In this document: positions 8,563 through 17,941 of the stretch, one piece after another
Layout of the letters: each line of letters starts with the position of its first letter
How positions within the stretch are numbered: the stretch's first letter is position 1
Origin: Serratia sp. H1w
Lineage (GTDB): Bacteria; Pseudomonadota; Gammaproteobacteria; Enterobacterales; Enterobacteriaceae
Assembly (NCBI RefSeq): GCF_000633355.1
Contig: NZ_AYMQ01000010.1
Span: forward strand, 1-45,598
Direction of reading: 5' to 3'
Length of the DNA: 45,598 bases
The notes under the pieces: generated by a model
Seen by the model: only the letters and a program-made list of their open reading frames with translations
Told to the model about the DNA's origin: nothing
Databases searched by the model: none
Position numbers and translations under genes: made by a program

Positions 8563-9924
8563 ATGAAGACACTGATTGAACCTACCAAAGAAATCCCGAT
8601 CATTGCCGAAACCGAAGTGCTGGTGGTCGGGGGCGGTCCTTCCGGGCTAACGGCAGCCATTGCTTCGGCCCGTGCCGGGGCGAAAACCCTGATCGTAGAG
8701 CGTTACGGCTGTTTAGGTGGAGTGCTGACCCAGGTTGGGGTGGAAAGTTTTGCCTGGTATCGTCATGCGGGCACCGTGGATTGCGAAGGCATTGGCCGTG
8801 AATATGAGGTGCGTGCTCAGGAATTGGGCTTTACCCGGCCAGAGCCACAGTCAATCAGCCAGGTCATCGATTCCGAAGGCTTCAAGGTGGTGGCGGATAA
8901 AATGATTGTCGAGGCCGGGGTCACGCCGCTTTACCATTCTTGGGTGGTTGACGTGATCAAGGAGGGCAACACCTTGACCGGCGTGATCGTGGAATCGAAA
9001 TCGGGGCGCGGGGCGATCCTGGCCCAACGTATTGTCGACTGTACCGGTGATGCCGACGTCGCGGCGCTGGCGGGCGCGCCTTACCATCAGCGTGCCAAGG
9101 ATCAGTTGATGGGTGTGACGGTGATGTTCCACTGTGCGGGCGTGGACGTGCCGAAATTCCAGAAGTTCGTCAAAGAAGAGCTGAAGCCAACCTATGCCGA
9201 CTGGGGTAAGAACTGGACGATCCAGACCGCCGGTAAAGAAGACGATATGTTCAGCCCGTATATGGAAGAGATTTTCACCCGGGCTCAGGCCGAAGGGGTG
9301 ATCCCGGGTGATGCTTCTGCGATTGCAGGAACCTGGTCCAGCTTTACCGATGCAGGCGAAGCGCTACAGTTGAATATGGTGTATGCCTTTGGCTATGACT
9401 GCACCAACGTCTGGGATTTGACCCAGGCCGAAATTGCTGGCCGCCAGCAGGCGCTGTGGGCGATCGATGCGTTGCGCCATTACGTGCCGGGCTTTGAAAA
9501 TGCCAAGCTGCGCAACTTCGGCATGACCTTGGGCACGCGTGAATCACGCCTGATTGACGGTGTGGTGCATGTGTCGGATGAGCATGTGCTGCAACAGGGG
9601 CGTTGTGAAGACAGCATCGGCATTTTCCCGGAGTTTATCGATGGTAGCGGTTATCTGATCCTGCCGACCACCGGGCATTATTTCCAAATCCCTTATGGCT
9701 GTCTGTTGCCGAAGGTGGTCGACAATCTGCTGGTGGCCGGGCGCTGCATTTCGGCCGGGGTGATCGCCCATACTTCCATGCGCAATATGATGTGCTGCTC
9801 GGTAACCGGGCAGGGCGCAGGCACGGCAGCAGCGGAATCCGTCAAGCAGGGCGTCAAGGTGCGCGATATCGATATCAAGGCGTTGCAGGCAACGCTGGTT
9901 AAGCAGGGGGCTCGTATCCACTAA
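8563..9924 (+). CDS. FAD-dependent oxidoreductase (FAD_oxidored type), copy 1
   Basis: A flavoprotein of about 453 residues with an N-terminal dinucleotide fold, [17 protein letters not shown], then VERYGCLGG. Conserved blocks shared with the paralogue at 11869-13239 include [41 protein letters not shown] and RNMMCC. The substrate cannot be read from the sequence; relatives are annotated only as FAD-dependent oxidoreductases. I chose the second of two adjacent ATGs because the paralogue also starts with MK. It follows the BCCT gene on the same strand and ends at a strong terminator, so it probably oxidises the transported compound. Carbon-nitrogen cleavage that releases an aldehyde is one possibility. 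Confidence 0.85.
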   Translation: MKTLIEPTKEIPIIAETEVLVVGGGPSGLTAAIASARAGAKTLIVERYGCLGGVLTQVGVESFAWYRHAGTVDCEGIGREYEVRAQELGFTRPEPQSISQVIDSEGFKVVADKMIVEAGVTPLYHSWVVDVIKEGNTLTGVIVESKSGRGAILAQRIVDCTGDADVAALAGAPYHQRAKDQLMGVTVMFHCAGVDVPKFQKFVKEELKPTYADWGKNWTIQTAGKEDDMFSPYMEEIFTRAQAEGVIPGDASAIAGTWSSFTDAGEALQLNMVYAFGYDCTNVWDLTQAEIAGRQQALWAIDALRHYVPGFENAKLRNFGMTLGTRESRLIDGVVHVSDEHVLQQGRCEDSIGIFPEFIDGSGYLILPTTGHYFQIPYGCLLPKVVDNLLVAGRCISAGVIAHTSMRNMMCCSVTGQGAGTAAAESVKQGVKVRDIDIKALQATLVKQGARIH

Positions 9925-9951
9925 CGTTAGCTCTTGCTGCAAGCAGTGACC

Positions 9952-9990
9952 AACCCCCGCAGACTTCCAGGCCTGCGGGGGTTTTGCTTT
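9952..9990 (+). terminator. Rho-independent terminator of BCCT-FAD unit
   Basis: An 11-bp perfect stem, AACCCCCGCAG (9952-9962) with CTGCGGGGGTT (9973-9983), followed by a T-rich TTTGCTTT tract. It lies 27 bases after the stop of the FAD oxidoreductase. Confidence 0.9.
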
Positions 9991-10021
9991 GTGGAGGTTG
10001 TCGCTGTTGTTCATTGTGCTA

Positions 10022-10129
10022 CAGGTGGGGAGCATGCAGAACGCCGACACGCCGTAAACCCGTCCTTGGGGGCTCGCAATCGCGCATCCCTGCGCTCAAC
10101 GGTCGGCTAACCTGCATGCTCCCCACCTG
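10022..10129. repeat. Long inverted-repeat intergenic element
   Basis: An 18-bp perfect inverted repeat, CAGGTGGGGAGCATGCAG (10022-10039) and its complement (10112-10129), encloses 72 bases that contain further self-complementary GC-rich runs. The whole is about 108 bp, lies in a gap between converging genes, and contains no gene. It resembles the non-coding miniature palindromic elements common in enterobacteria, but I cannot assign a named family. Confidence 0.65.
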
Positions 10130-10204
10130 CCTCAAGCTTGGGAGGTAGCGGTAGTAGGTGTTGTTCTTCAGGCTTGCTCGGTATCAAACTTCAGCTCAGG
10201 GCTG

Positions 10205-10277
10205 GCTCCCTCTCCCCGAATCCGTGTTCAAGGGGTTACTGGACTGTACCGCGGGAGAGGGTTGGGGGGAGGGGAGC
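10205..10277 (+). repeat. CCCTCTCC/GGAGAGGG palindromic repeat, copy 1 (long loop)
   Basis: The arms GCTCCCTCTCCC and GGGAGAGGG are separated by about 35 bases; the other copies have loops of only a few bases. The end GTTGGGGGGAGGGGAG matches the family tail loosely. It lies in the gap between the two converging transporter-oxidoreductase units. Confidence 0.6.
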
Positions 10278-10299
10278 GTAATGCCAGGACGGAAGCACA

Positions 10300-10340
10300 A
10301 ATAGAAACGCATCCAGCAGGAGTGGTCCATGCTGGATGCG
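10300..10340 (-). terminator. Terminator of the nhaC unit
   Basis: An 11-bp perfect stem, CGCATCCAGCA (10308-10318) with TGCTGGATGCG (10330-10340). Read on the minus strand it is followed by TTTCTATTT, as expected for a rho-independent terminator 20 bases after the nhaC stop. Confidence 0.85.
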
Positions 10341-10360
10341 CGAGGTTTACTGCTTATCGA

Positions 10361-11820
10361 TTACTGAGTCAGCAAAATTCCACGCTCTTCGGCCAGTTCC
10401 TGTGCTTCTTCATCATCAATTTTCTTGATTTTAAAGCCGGTGAAACCATAGATGGCGGCAAACACCATCGACGCGTAGAAGAAGATGCAATAAGGCATAT
10501 AGCTAAAGGTTGGCACACCCAACGTGGTCGCCATATACAACCCGGCGGCTGACCATGGGATGATCGGCGCACTCATGGTGCCAAAGTCTTCCAGCGTACG
10601 GGCCAGTACCAACGGGTGCATTCTGAGTTGCAGGAACTTTTTGCCCATCAGTTCGGAAACGATGATCTTGTTCAGGCCATCGGAGCCGGTCAGGATGTTG
10701 ATCACTATGCAGACAAACCGCTGGACATGATGGCGCTAAAGCCGTTGGTGATCTTGCCGGTGATGCCTCTGAGCGCCACGTCCATCATACCGGTACCGGT
10801 CAGGATCCCCGCAAAGCCCATGGCGCAGATAATGAAGGCGATAAATCCGCCCTGATTATTCAGCCCGCCCTGTTCCAGCAGCTCTTTGACCGATGACAGC
10901 ACCTGAGTAGGATCGGCACCAATCATGTGCATCTTGAAGCCACCCATGGTGGATTTGACGCCTTCAATCAGCGGGAAGCCTTGATACAGCCAACCGACCA
11001 ACACCGCTACCAATGCGCTGCTCAGCAGAGCCGGCACGGTCGGCAAGCGCAGGAAGGTGAAGGCCAGGATGATCAACATCGGCAGCAGTGGCAGAATGCC
11101 AAACTTGAACAGGCTGTGCAGTTGCACCAGCAGTTGCAGGCTGTCGGCAGAGATAGCGCCTTGGCTTGGCTGGCTGAAGCCCAGGAACAGGAAGAATACG
11201 ATGCTGATCAGCGTTGCCGGAATGGTGGTCCACAGCAGGTATTTGATCAGGTCGTACAGTTTGGTTTGCGTTACCGCCGAGGTCAGGTTGGTGGTGTCAG
11301 ATAACGGTGAGAGTTTGTCACCGAAATAGGCACCGGTAACGATGGCCGCCGCCAGCATCGGCAGGTTGGCCCCCAGGCCGGTACCGATACCGATCAGCGC
11401 CACGCCGATCGAGGCCACGGACCCCCATGAAGCACCGGAAACGTAAGACAGAATGGCGTTCAGGATAAAGGCAATGGCAAACAGATAAGACGGATCGAGC
11501 AACTGCATGCCGTAATACACCATCATCGGCAGGGTGCCCGCATAGCTCCAGGTGGCGATCATAAAGCCAACAAAAATAACGATCAGCACCGGCGGCATGA
11601 CCGCCGCAATTTTATCGACGATAAATTGTTGGATGCTATCCCAGTTATATCCCAATCGTATTACGGCGATGGCCCCGGTAAAGGCAGCGGATAATAACAG
11701 GCAGACACTGGCGGGCCAACTGAGCACGCCAATCCCCACGGATAAAACAAAAACCATAAAGAGTATAGGCAGTAGAGATTCAGTAAACGTAGGCTGTTTA
11801 TATCGACGTTCTTCTTTCAT
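10361..11820 (-). pseudogene. NhaC-family Na+/H+ antiporter, frameshifted
   Basis: Two ORFs, 10705-11820 and 10361-10705, together encode one NhaC-like antiporter of about 486 residues with ten or more membrane helices. The first part ends at a stop just after NGFSAIMSSGLSA. The continuation, VCIVINILTGSDG, is in another frame. Adding one base to the AAA run at 10715-10717 (TTT on the coding strand) restores SSGFVCIVINILTGSDG, a typical conserved NhaC segment. The rest looks intact, so this is a recent lesion or a sequencing error. It follows the second FAD oxidoreductase by 48 bp. The family exchanges Na+ for H+, and some members exchange organic acids. Confidence 0.85.
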
Positions 11821-11868
11821 TTTTATATGTCCTATAATGAAACTGCTATCTTCATTCCATGGTGTTGG

Positions 11869-13239
11869 TTAGAAAACTTTCACCCCATTCCCCTCAAGAC
11901 TGGCTTGTACTTTTTGAATATTTACAGCGGAAACCAATGCGTTATCTTTAATCGCCACGGCAGCCGCAACGCCAGCGCCTTCGCCGATGACAATGCAGCA
12001 GCCCATATTGCGGATGGTGGCATAGGCAAACTTATCGGCATCGATGGCATGGCCACACACCAACAGGTTTTCGACTTCCTGCGGCACCATGGCACCGTAA
12101 GGGATTTGGAAATAGTGAGGCTGCAACGGTAATTTCAGTTGGCCATTACCGTCGATAAACTCAGGGAAAATACCAATACTGTCTGCATGACGGCCTTGAT
12201 GGCAGATATCATCTTCGGTCAGGCGGGTGCGGCCAATGATATGGCGCGATTCGCGGGTACCCACGGTCATGCCAAAGTTCTTGAGCGTGGCATTCTCAAA
12301 GCCGGGCTGGAATTGGCGCAGCGTTTCGATGGCATAAACTGCCTGCTTGCGGCCATCGATCTCTGCACGGGTCAAATCGAAAACGTCGGTGCAATCCACC
12401 TTGGGAATGCTGACCACGTTCATATAGTTGGCATCACCGAATTCCGTCACGGTGCTCCAACTGCCGCCCAACGTCACTTCTTTCGGTACTAAACCGGCCT
12501 TTTTGCCCTTGGCAAACACTTTACCCAGATAAGGGCTGAACATTTCCTTACAGGAGTCGTGCACTTCGTAGGACCAGTTCTTGTTCTCTTCATCGGCACC
12601 CCAGTCGCCGTATTTCGGCTTGGTGAGCTCGATGTCCGCCAGGAAGCGGGCCTTATTGACGTTGGAACAGCTAAACACCGTGGTGACGCTCATCACGCTG
12701 TCTTTATCCGGTTGAATAAACGGTGCCCCGGCCAATGACGCGATATCCGCATCGCCGGTACAGTCGATCACCACCTTGGCAAAAATCACCTGGCGGCCCG
12801 ATTTACTCTCGGTGATGATGCCCTTTAAATGGTTGCCTTCTTTGATTACGCCCACCGCGGTGATATGCAAGATGCGTTTCACCCCGGCATCTTCCAGCAT
12901 CTGGTCGGCGACGATTTTAAACTGCTCGGCGTTAATCGCCTGGCTAATGGATTGTGGCTCCGGGTTAGTCGCGCCCATCGCTTTGGCCGTCTCTTCAATT
13001 TCTTTAGCCAGCCCGCCGGACTCCACGGTATTTTCATGACGCCACCAGGCAATAGACTCCACGCCTGCGGTGGTCATCATGCCGCCGAAGCAGCCGAATC
13101 TTTCCATTAATACGGTATCGGCCCCTTCGCGGGCTGTGCTTAATGCCGCAGCAATGCCAGACGGGCCACCACCGACCACTAAAACTTCCGTTTCAATCAG
13201 TACCGGCAGCTGTTTTGCGGGTTCAGTGTAAAATTTCAT
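11869..13239 (-). CDS. FAD-dependent oxidoreductase (FAD_oxidored type), copy 2
   Basis: 456 residues, a clear paralogue of the protein at 8563-9924. Shared blocks are [13 protein letters not shown], the glycine-rich segment after [50 protein letters not shown] and RNMGCC. The start is placed at the third in-frame ATG (MKFYTEP) because GGAG lies 9 bases before it and it aligns with the paralogue start. It is followed by the nhaC gene, giving a second oxidoreductase-transporter pair that faces the first. No consensus operator lies directly upstream, so it may be read from the dhaKLM promoter across a 250-bp gap. Confidence 0.85.
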   Translation of the reverse strand: MKFYTEPAKQLPVLIETEVLVVGGGPSGIAAALSTAREGADTVLMERFGCFGGMMTTAGVESIAWWRHENTVESGGLAKEIEETAKAMGATNPEPQSISQAINAEQFKIVADQMLEDAGVKRILHITAVGVIKEGNHLKGIITESKSGRQVIFAKVVIDCTGDADIASLAGAPFIQPDKDSVMSVTTVFSCSNVNKARFLADIELTKPKYGDWGADEENKNWSYEVHDSCKEMFSPYLGKVFAKGKKAGLVPKEVTLGGSWSTVTEFGDANYMNVVSIPKVDCTDVFDLTRAEIDGRKQAVYAIETLRQFQPGFENATLKNFGMTVGTRESRHIIGRTRLTEDDICHQGRHADSIGIFPEFIDGNGQLKLPLQPHYFQIPYGAMVPQEVENLLVCGHAIDADKFAYATIRNMGCCIVIGEGAGVAAAVAIKDNALVSAVNIQKVQASLEGNGVKVF

Positions 13240-13362
13240 AGTCATGCACTCCATAGAATATAAATTGTTATTGAATGATCGAATGAAATAGTTAAGTTTT
13301 AATATCTGTAAAGCTGTTGGCTTTAATAAATAACCGTGTCTTTTATGATAAACAGTGAAGCT

Positions 13363-13445
13363 AATGCCCTGGTGTGGCTAGTGTGATAATGTATTAATCT
13401 ATTTTTTGGCGCAGGGCATTCCCTTTGGCTTATGTCTTCGCCAAA
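13363..13445. other. Stem-loops between dhaM and FAD oxidoreductase 2
   Basis: Two inverted repeats lie here: AATGCCCTG (13363-13371) with CAGGGCATT (13412-13420), and TTTGGC (13424-13429) with GCCAAA (13440-13445). Neither has a T-tract on the minus strand. They may process or attenuate a dhaKLM-FAD-nhaC transcript. Confidence 0.4.
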
Positions 13446-13488
13446 TAAAACACCCCGCTACAGAACGCTATAAATAATCAGTGAAGCT

Positions 13489-15873
13489 TTATATCTCCTT
13501 AATTGCGTGGCTGGTGCGCACTTGGGCTTTTAATGCCGGTAACATTGAGGCACTGGCGCTTAATTTGTTGAGGCCCAAATGCAACAACAGTTCCGTTGCG
13601 GCCGTATCGCCCGCCATTTCTCCGCACATGCTGACGGGGATCCCGGCGGCGAGTGCGGCCTGGCAGGTGAGCGCTATCGCCTTGAGCACGGCAGGCTCGA
13701 GATAGTTAACCAGTGCGGCCACCGCGCTATTGCCACGATCGACTGCCATCACGTACTGGGTTAAATCGTTGGTGCCGATCGAGAAGAAATCGACTTCCTG
13801 AGCCAGCACTTCCGCGTTAAGCACTGCCGCGGGGACTTCCACCATAATGCCCAGTGCCAGCTTCGGCTCCAGCGGTAGTGACAGCGCCTGGCGAGCCTGT
13901 TCTACCAGGGCTTTCACCGCCTGGAACTCTTCTACGGTGGCGATCATCGGGATCATCAACTGAATGTTGGGCTGCTCGGCGTGCGCTCGTAATACGGCCC
14001 GTAGCTGGGTCAGTAACAATTCAGGGTGAGCCAGGCAGAGTCTGACGCCACGCAATCCCAGGAACGGGTTTTCTTCCTGTGCCATCGGGAAGGCGGCCAG
14101 CGGTTTGTCGCCTCCGACATCCAGGCTGCGGATGGTCAGCGGCTTGTCGCCAAATGCCGCTGCGATATCGCGGTAAATCTGATACTGCAACGCTTCATCA
14201 GGCAGCGTATCGTGCGCCTGGAACAGGAATTCGGTGCGGAACAACCCAACCCCTTCAGCGCCTGCGGCCAGCGCAGCAGCGACATCTTCTGGCCCACCAA
14301 TATTCGCCAGGATCTGCACCGGCTGGCCATCCAGGGTGATCGCTGGCTGATTGGCTGCCAACCGTTGAGTCTGGCGTTGCTCCAGCCATTCAAGGCGGCG
14401 GGCTTCAAGATCCAGCGCGGTTGAGACATCAGGAGCCAACCACAGCAGGCCGTTGAAACCATCCAGGACAACCTCTTGGCCGTTCTGCACCTGTTCCAGA
14501 CAGCCCTGGGCCTTCACTATCGCCGGGATGCCCATGGCACGCGCCAGAATGGCACTGTGGGAGGTTTTGGCACCTTCACTCAGGCATAGGGCCACTACGT
14601 TGTCTTTATCCAGATTGGCCACGTCCGAAGGCATCAGATCTCTGGCCAACAGGATGCTTGGCCCTGACAGCTGCAACCGTTGTGGGCCACTGCCGGTCAA
14701 CTGACACATCACCTGACGGGCGATGTCCCAAACGTCCGCTTCCCTTTCTCGCATATATTCGCTACCTGCCTGGGCATACTCTTGCGCCAACTGCTGCATG
14801 GTGTTTAACCAGGCCGCAGGTGCGATTTGTCCCTGTGCGATCGCATCTTCCACGCGGGTGAGCAGTTCAGGATCGGCCAGCATCAGGCTGTGGGCCTGGA
14901 AGATATCGCCTTGTGGTCCTTTGGCCTGTTGTTGCAGGTGTTGCTGTACTCGGGCGCATGCCTGAGCTAGCTGCTGAGATTCGCTTGCACGGTCAACGTA
15001 AGGCCGCTCAGGGATCGCTGGCATGACTGCTGTGAAGATAACTGCGGGGCCGCGGGCGATCCCGCCATTGACGGCAATCCCCGTGATGGCACCGGCTACA
15101 GCAGGTTCTGGCTGCTCTTCTGGTACTTGCTCGGTGATGATTTCAGCCAGCAGGTGGGCCTCCCCGAAATGATCCTGCGCCAGCGCAGTAAAGGCGGCTA
15201 CGGCATCGGTAGCCTGTGGCCCGCTGGTGATAAAGTCAATCAGGTCGCCCAGCTTGACGGCCAGCTTCGCAATGCTGTTCAGGCTGCGGGCGTTCACGCG
15301 TTGTCCATTGCGCTCCAGCCACACTTCAGCATCCAGACCGGCCAGGGCGCCCACAATAGCGGCGGCTGGTCTGGTGTGTAAGCCATGGGGGTTAGCGACT
15401 CGCCATTCGCAGCGCAGTTGTTCACCCGTTGGGGTGGCCACTGCCATTGGTGTGCCAGGAGCGGCTACGCCCAGGTGATCCTGTTTGGCTTCGAGCGCGG
15501 CTTCGGCTTCCTGCAACACCTGTTGGGCAGACAGCCCGGCAGCGGCAGCCACCACCGCCGCCATCGTGCCTTCAACCAACGGTGCGGCCGACATGAATAC
15601 GCGGCTACGCATCTCATCGTCCAGCAGCTCAAGCGCCATTTCGGTGCTGAGCAGGGCGCTGCCCAGGTCCATCAGCACCACGACACCATCATCATGGTAG
15701 ACCGACTCGATCGCCGTCATGATAGCGATAGCGTCGGTGCCGATAGGATTTTCCGGGTCATCGACGCCTGCGGCCACGGCCAGGGCTGCCTTGCCCTGAG
15801 TCATTTGGGTCGCCAGTTCTGCCACACCGTCGGCCAGTTGCCGGCTATGGGATACGATCACGATTCCAACCAT
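13489..15873 (-). CDS. dhaM: DhaM phosphotransferase fused to complete Enzyme I (EIIA-HPr-EI)
   Basis: Phosphoryl donor of the PEP-dependent dihydroxyacetone kinase. The 794 residues compare with about 472 in E. coli DhaM, which has only a truncated Enzyme I. Order: mannose-type EIIA (1-135, active His9 in VSHSRQ), HPr (about 152-240, active His166 in GLHTRPAA), Enzyme I N-terminal domain (about 262-470, active His439 in AKTSHSAILAR), and the full PEP-binding barrel with LRSLDVGGDKP, GLRGVRLCL, SIGTNDLTQYVM and SMCGEMAGD. All residues needed for PEP autophosphorylation appear present, so the protein could pass phosphate from PEP to DhaL without the general PtsI/PtsH. It starts 4 bp after dhaL. 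Confidence 0.93.
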   Translation of the reverse strand: MVGIVIVSHSRQLADGVAELATQMTQGKAALAVAAGVDDPENPIGTDAIAIMTAIESVYHDDGVVVLMDLGSALLSTEMALELLDDEMRSRVFMSAAPLVEGTMAAVVAAAAGLSAQQVLQEAEAALEAKQDHLGVAAPGTPMAVATPTGEQLRCEWRVANPHGLHTRPAAAIVGALAGLDAEVWLERNGQRVNARSLNSIAKLAVKLGDLIDFITSGPQATDAVAAFTALAQDHFGEAHLLAEIITEQVPEEQPEPAVAGAITGIAVNGGIARGPAVIFTAVMPAIPERPYVDRASESQQLAQACARVQQHLQQQAKGPQGDIFQAHSLMLADPELLTRVEDAIAQGQIAPAAWLNTMQQLAQEYAQAGSEYMREREADVWDIARQVMCQLTGSGPQRLQLSGPSILLARDLMPSDVANLDKDNVVALCLSEGAKTSHSAILARAMGIPAIVKAQGCLEQVQNGQEVVLDGFNGLLWLAPDVSTALDLEARRLEWLEQRQTQRLAANQPAITLDGQPVQILANIGGPEDVAAALAAGAEGVGLFRTEFLFQAHDTLPDEALQYQIYRDIAAAFGDKPLTIRSLDVGGDKPLAAFPMAQEENPFLGLRGVRLCLAHPELLLTQLRAVLRAHAEQPNIQLMIPMIATVEEFQAVKALVEQARQALSLPLEPKLALGIMVEVPAAVLNAEVLAQEVDFFSIGTNDLTQYVMAVDRGNSAVAALVNYLEPAVLKAIALTCQAALAAGIPVSMCGEMAGDTAATELLLHLGLNKLSASASMLPALKAQVRTSHAIKEI

Positions 15874-15877
15874 CGGG

Positions 15878-16513
15878 CTACTTCCTTTTAATCGCTTGTT
15901 CCAGCGCCTTGAGCATCAACATGGTCGAGGTGGCACCAGGGTCCTGATGACCAATACTGCGCTCGCCCAGATAGCTGGCCCGGCCTTTTTTCGCCTGCAT
16001 CATGATGGTGCTGACGACGCACTCATCGGCGGTGGTGCTGATTAATGCCAGCACTTGCTCAGGTTCCATGCCGTTGGCCAAGGCTTGCTTGGCTTTTTCC
16101 AGCACCGGGATCCAGACATCGCACATCGTCTTGTCGCCCAGGTTGGCTTTGCCGCGCACGACTACGCCTTCAACCCCGACGCTCATCGCGTCGAGCAGAT
16201 CTTTCAGGTTTAATGCGGTACGGGAGCCCACCGCCGCAGCGGCACGGATAAAGAATGTGCCGTACAGCGGGCCGCTGGCACCGCCAACGCTAGACAGCAA
16301 GGTCATGCCGGTATTTTTGAAAATGGTGCCGATATCGTGACGTTCGATACCCGGCAGCAATTCTGCTACGTGCTTGAAGCCCCGGTTCATGTTTAAACCG
16401 TGATCGGCATCGCCAATATCGCGATCCAGTTCGGTCAGAAAGTCCATCTGTTCTGCATAGGTGGCGGCACATTGCGCCAGCCATGCCAGGATGTCGGTTT
16501 TTTCAATCAGCAT
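15878..16513 (-). CDS. dhaL: Dihydroxyacetone kinase ADP-binding subunit
   Basis: 211 residues (210 in E. coli). DhaL keeps ADP bound, is re-phosphorylated by DhaM, and passes the phosphate to dihydroxyacetone on DhaK. The Mg-binding aspartates Asp30, Asp35 and Asp37 are in place in DRDIGDADHG, followed by the nucleotide-gripping loop VGGASGPLYGT. GAGGAGAG precedes the ATG, and dhaK ends 10 bp upstream. In E. coli, DhaL-ADP activates DhaR; if this holds here, DhaL links kinase flux to the regulon. Confidence 0.96.
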   Translation of the reverse strand: MLIEKTDILAWLAQCAATYAEQMDFLTELDRDIGDADHGLNMNRGFKHVAELLPGIERHDIGTIFKNTGMTLLSSVGGASGPLYGTFFIRAAAAVGSRTALNLKDLLDAMSVGVEGVVVRGKANLGDKTMCDVWIPVLEKAKQALANGMEPEQVLALISTTADECVVSTIMMQAKKGRASYLGERSIGHQDPGATSTMLMLKALEQAIKRK

Positions 16514-16523
16514 CGTTCTCTCC

Positions 16524-17588
16524 TCAACAGCCCCAACGTAACGCCGGCGTATTGACTGGCGCGTCCCATAACATCAGCATTTCCTGATCGGCTTTAAGCA
16601 GCGTGATCGAAACGCCTTCCATATTCAGCGCCGTGCAATAGTTGCCGACCAAACGGCGGGCGATACGGAATCCCGCCTGCTCACAGTTTTGTGCGACCCG
16701 GCGATAAACGCCGTACAGCTCGGATTCCGGCGTCGCACCAAGACCATTCACTAATACAATGTAGTCTTGCTGCGCTTCAAACGGCGTATTGGTGACTTCA
16801 ACGTCATTCCACTGACCGGTCGCCCGATCCCAATGATGGTGATAGCGGGTATAAGGGGTGTTATCGGCCAATTGGGCGAACATGTTGTCGACCAGTTGGT
16901 CGGCATTGGTGAACTTGCACAGTTCGATACCTGGTTCACCATGAATGCCGACGCCGAATTCAACCTCATTCTCCGCCAGCACGAAGGACGGTTTGCCTGC
17001 CGCAGGGACCACACAAGCGGCAAGAGCGGCACCAAACGATCGGGTCGCGTTATTGATGCGGCGGGCCAGCGCCTCGCACTCGGACAGGTTGTAACCCTTG
17101 TCGGCCGCAGCGCCGACGATCTTTTCGACCAGCACCGTACCGGCAACGCCACGGCGGCCTGCGGTGTACAGACTGTCTTTAACGGCCACGTCATCATCGA
17201 TCAGTACCGCGCCTACCTCGATGCCATCGAAATGCAGCAATTCCACGGCGGTTTCGAAGTTCAGTACGTCGCCGGTGTAGTTCTTGATAAAGAACAGCAC
17301 GCCTTCGTTGCTGTTGAGCCTTTGGCCGCATTCGTACATCTGGTCGGGGGTGGGGGAGGTGAAGATCTCGCCGGGGCAGGCACCGGTTAACATGCCACGG
17401 CCAATAAAGCCTGCATGCAGCGGTTCATGGCCACTGCCACCGCCGGAAATAAGTGCCACCTGGCCCGAGGACTGTTCGTGCCACATGTAACGTGGCTGAT
17501 AGCTGATCTTCAGCTCGGGATGGGCCATGGCCAACCCCTCCATTTGCTCTTTGACCAGATCCTCAATTTCATTAATCATTTTTTTCAT
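16524..17588 (-). CDS. dhaK: Dihydroxyacetone kinase substrate-binding subunit
   Basis: 354 residues (356 in E. coli). DhaK binds dihydroxyacetone covalently as a hemiaminal through a histidine, here His216 in FGVGIHGEPG. Other family blocks are SGGGSGHEPLH, CPGEIFTSPT, IKNYTGDVLNFE and DDDVAVKDS. It is first in dhaK-dhaL-dhaM. AAGG lies 7 bases before the ATG. In E. coli DhaK without substrate represses DhaR activity, so this protein may also be a sensor. Confidence 0.97.
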   Translation of the reverse strand: MKKMINEIEDLVKEQMEGLAMAHPELKISYQPRYMWHEQSSGQVALISGGGSGHEPLHAGFIGRGMLTGACPGEIFTSPTPDQMYECGQRLNSNEGVLFFIKNYTGDVLNFETAVELLHFDGIEVGAVLIDDDVAVKDSLYTAGRRGVAGTVLVEKIVGAAADKGYNLSECEALARRINNATRSFGAALAACVVPAAGKPSFVLAENEVEFGVGIHGEPGIELCKFTNADQLVDNMFAQLADNTPYTRYHHHWDRATGQWNDVEVTNTPFEAQQDYIVLVNGLGATPESELYGVYRRVAQNCEQAGFRIARRLVGNYCTALNMEGVSITLLKADQEMLMLWDAPVNTPALRWGC

Positions 17589-17675
17589 TAGGCTGCCTTG
17601 AATAGATCGCAGGGAGTGAGTTTGATTACAGCGATAATATTTTTGGCAGCGAATAGGTGCAATCGACGGTAGTAA

Positions 17676-17692
17676 CGGCCCGAAATGAAACG
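17676..17692. promoter_or_regulatory. Degenerate operator (half-site) upstream of dhaK
   Basis: Only the right arm, TGAAACG (17686-17692), matches the consensus; the left arm does not. It is listed because its centre is 32 bp from the good operator at 17708-17724, the spacing seen in the other pairs. Confidence 0.35.
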
Positions 17693-17707
17693 GTGTCGCA
17701 ATGCTCA

Positions 17708-17724
17708 GGTTTCATAATGGAACT
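17708..17724. promoter_or_regulatory. Regulon operator 5 (dhaK/gldA)
   Basis: GGTTTCA-TAA-TGGAACT, a 7-3-7 palindrome with a consensus core. It lies between divergent dhaK and gldA and could serve either. In E. coli DhaR activates dhaKLM, which makes this the anchor site for assigning the motif to the DhaR-type protein. Confidence 0.65.
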
Positions 17725-17941
17725 TTTTAAGCTTTGCGCGGCTCAGGATGTGATCTTCCCCATAATATGGCAAAAATAGCGGCCTGAAGTTGAAGGTTCT
17801 GTCGCTTAAATCAAGCTTCAAACATTGGGTATTGGCACCGAGGTGGTGAATAACGCCCTCAGGTTTATGCTGTTTCCACGCCAAAATCGTTTCTTTTGAT
17901 GGCATGGCGGAAACCTAACTTCGTAATTATGGACGGTACCC

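Larger units (their letters stand above)
17589..17941. other. Divergent dhaK/gldA control region
   Basis: A 353-bp gap between divergent genes. It contains one good regulon operator (17708-17724) and one degenerate partner (17676-17692). CATAAT at 17761-17766 could be a -10 for gldA, and TATTAT on the minus strand near 17634-17639 a -10 for dhaK. A 66-codon minus-strand ORF also lies here, but I do not accept it as a gene. Confidence 0.45.

Noticed and set aside
10705-10740. Programmed frameshift in the nhaC gene
   Set aside because: There is no slippery heptamer with a downstream stimulator, only a short AAA run; mutation or sequencing error is simpler.
17705-17905. 66-codon minus-strand ORF between gldA and dhaK
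   Set aside because: It contains operator 5 at its end, has a poor start context and no recognisable family; better explained as control DNA.
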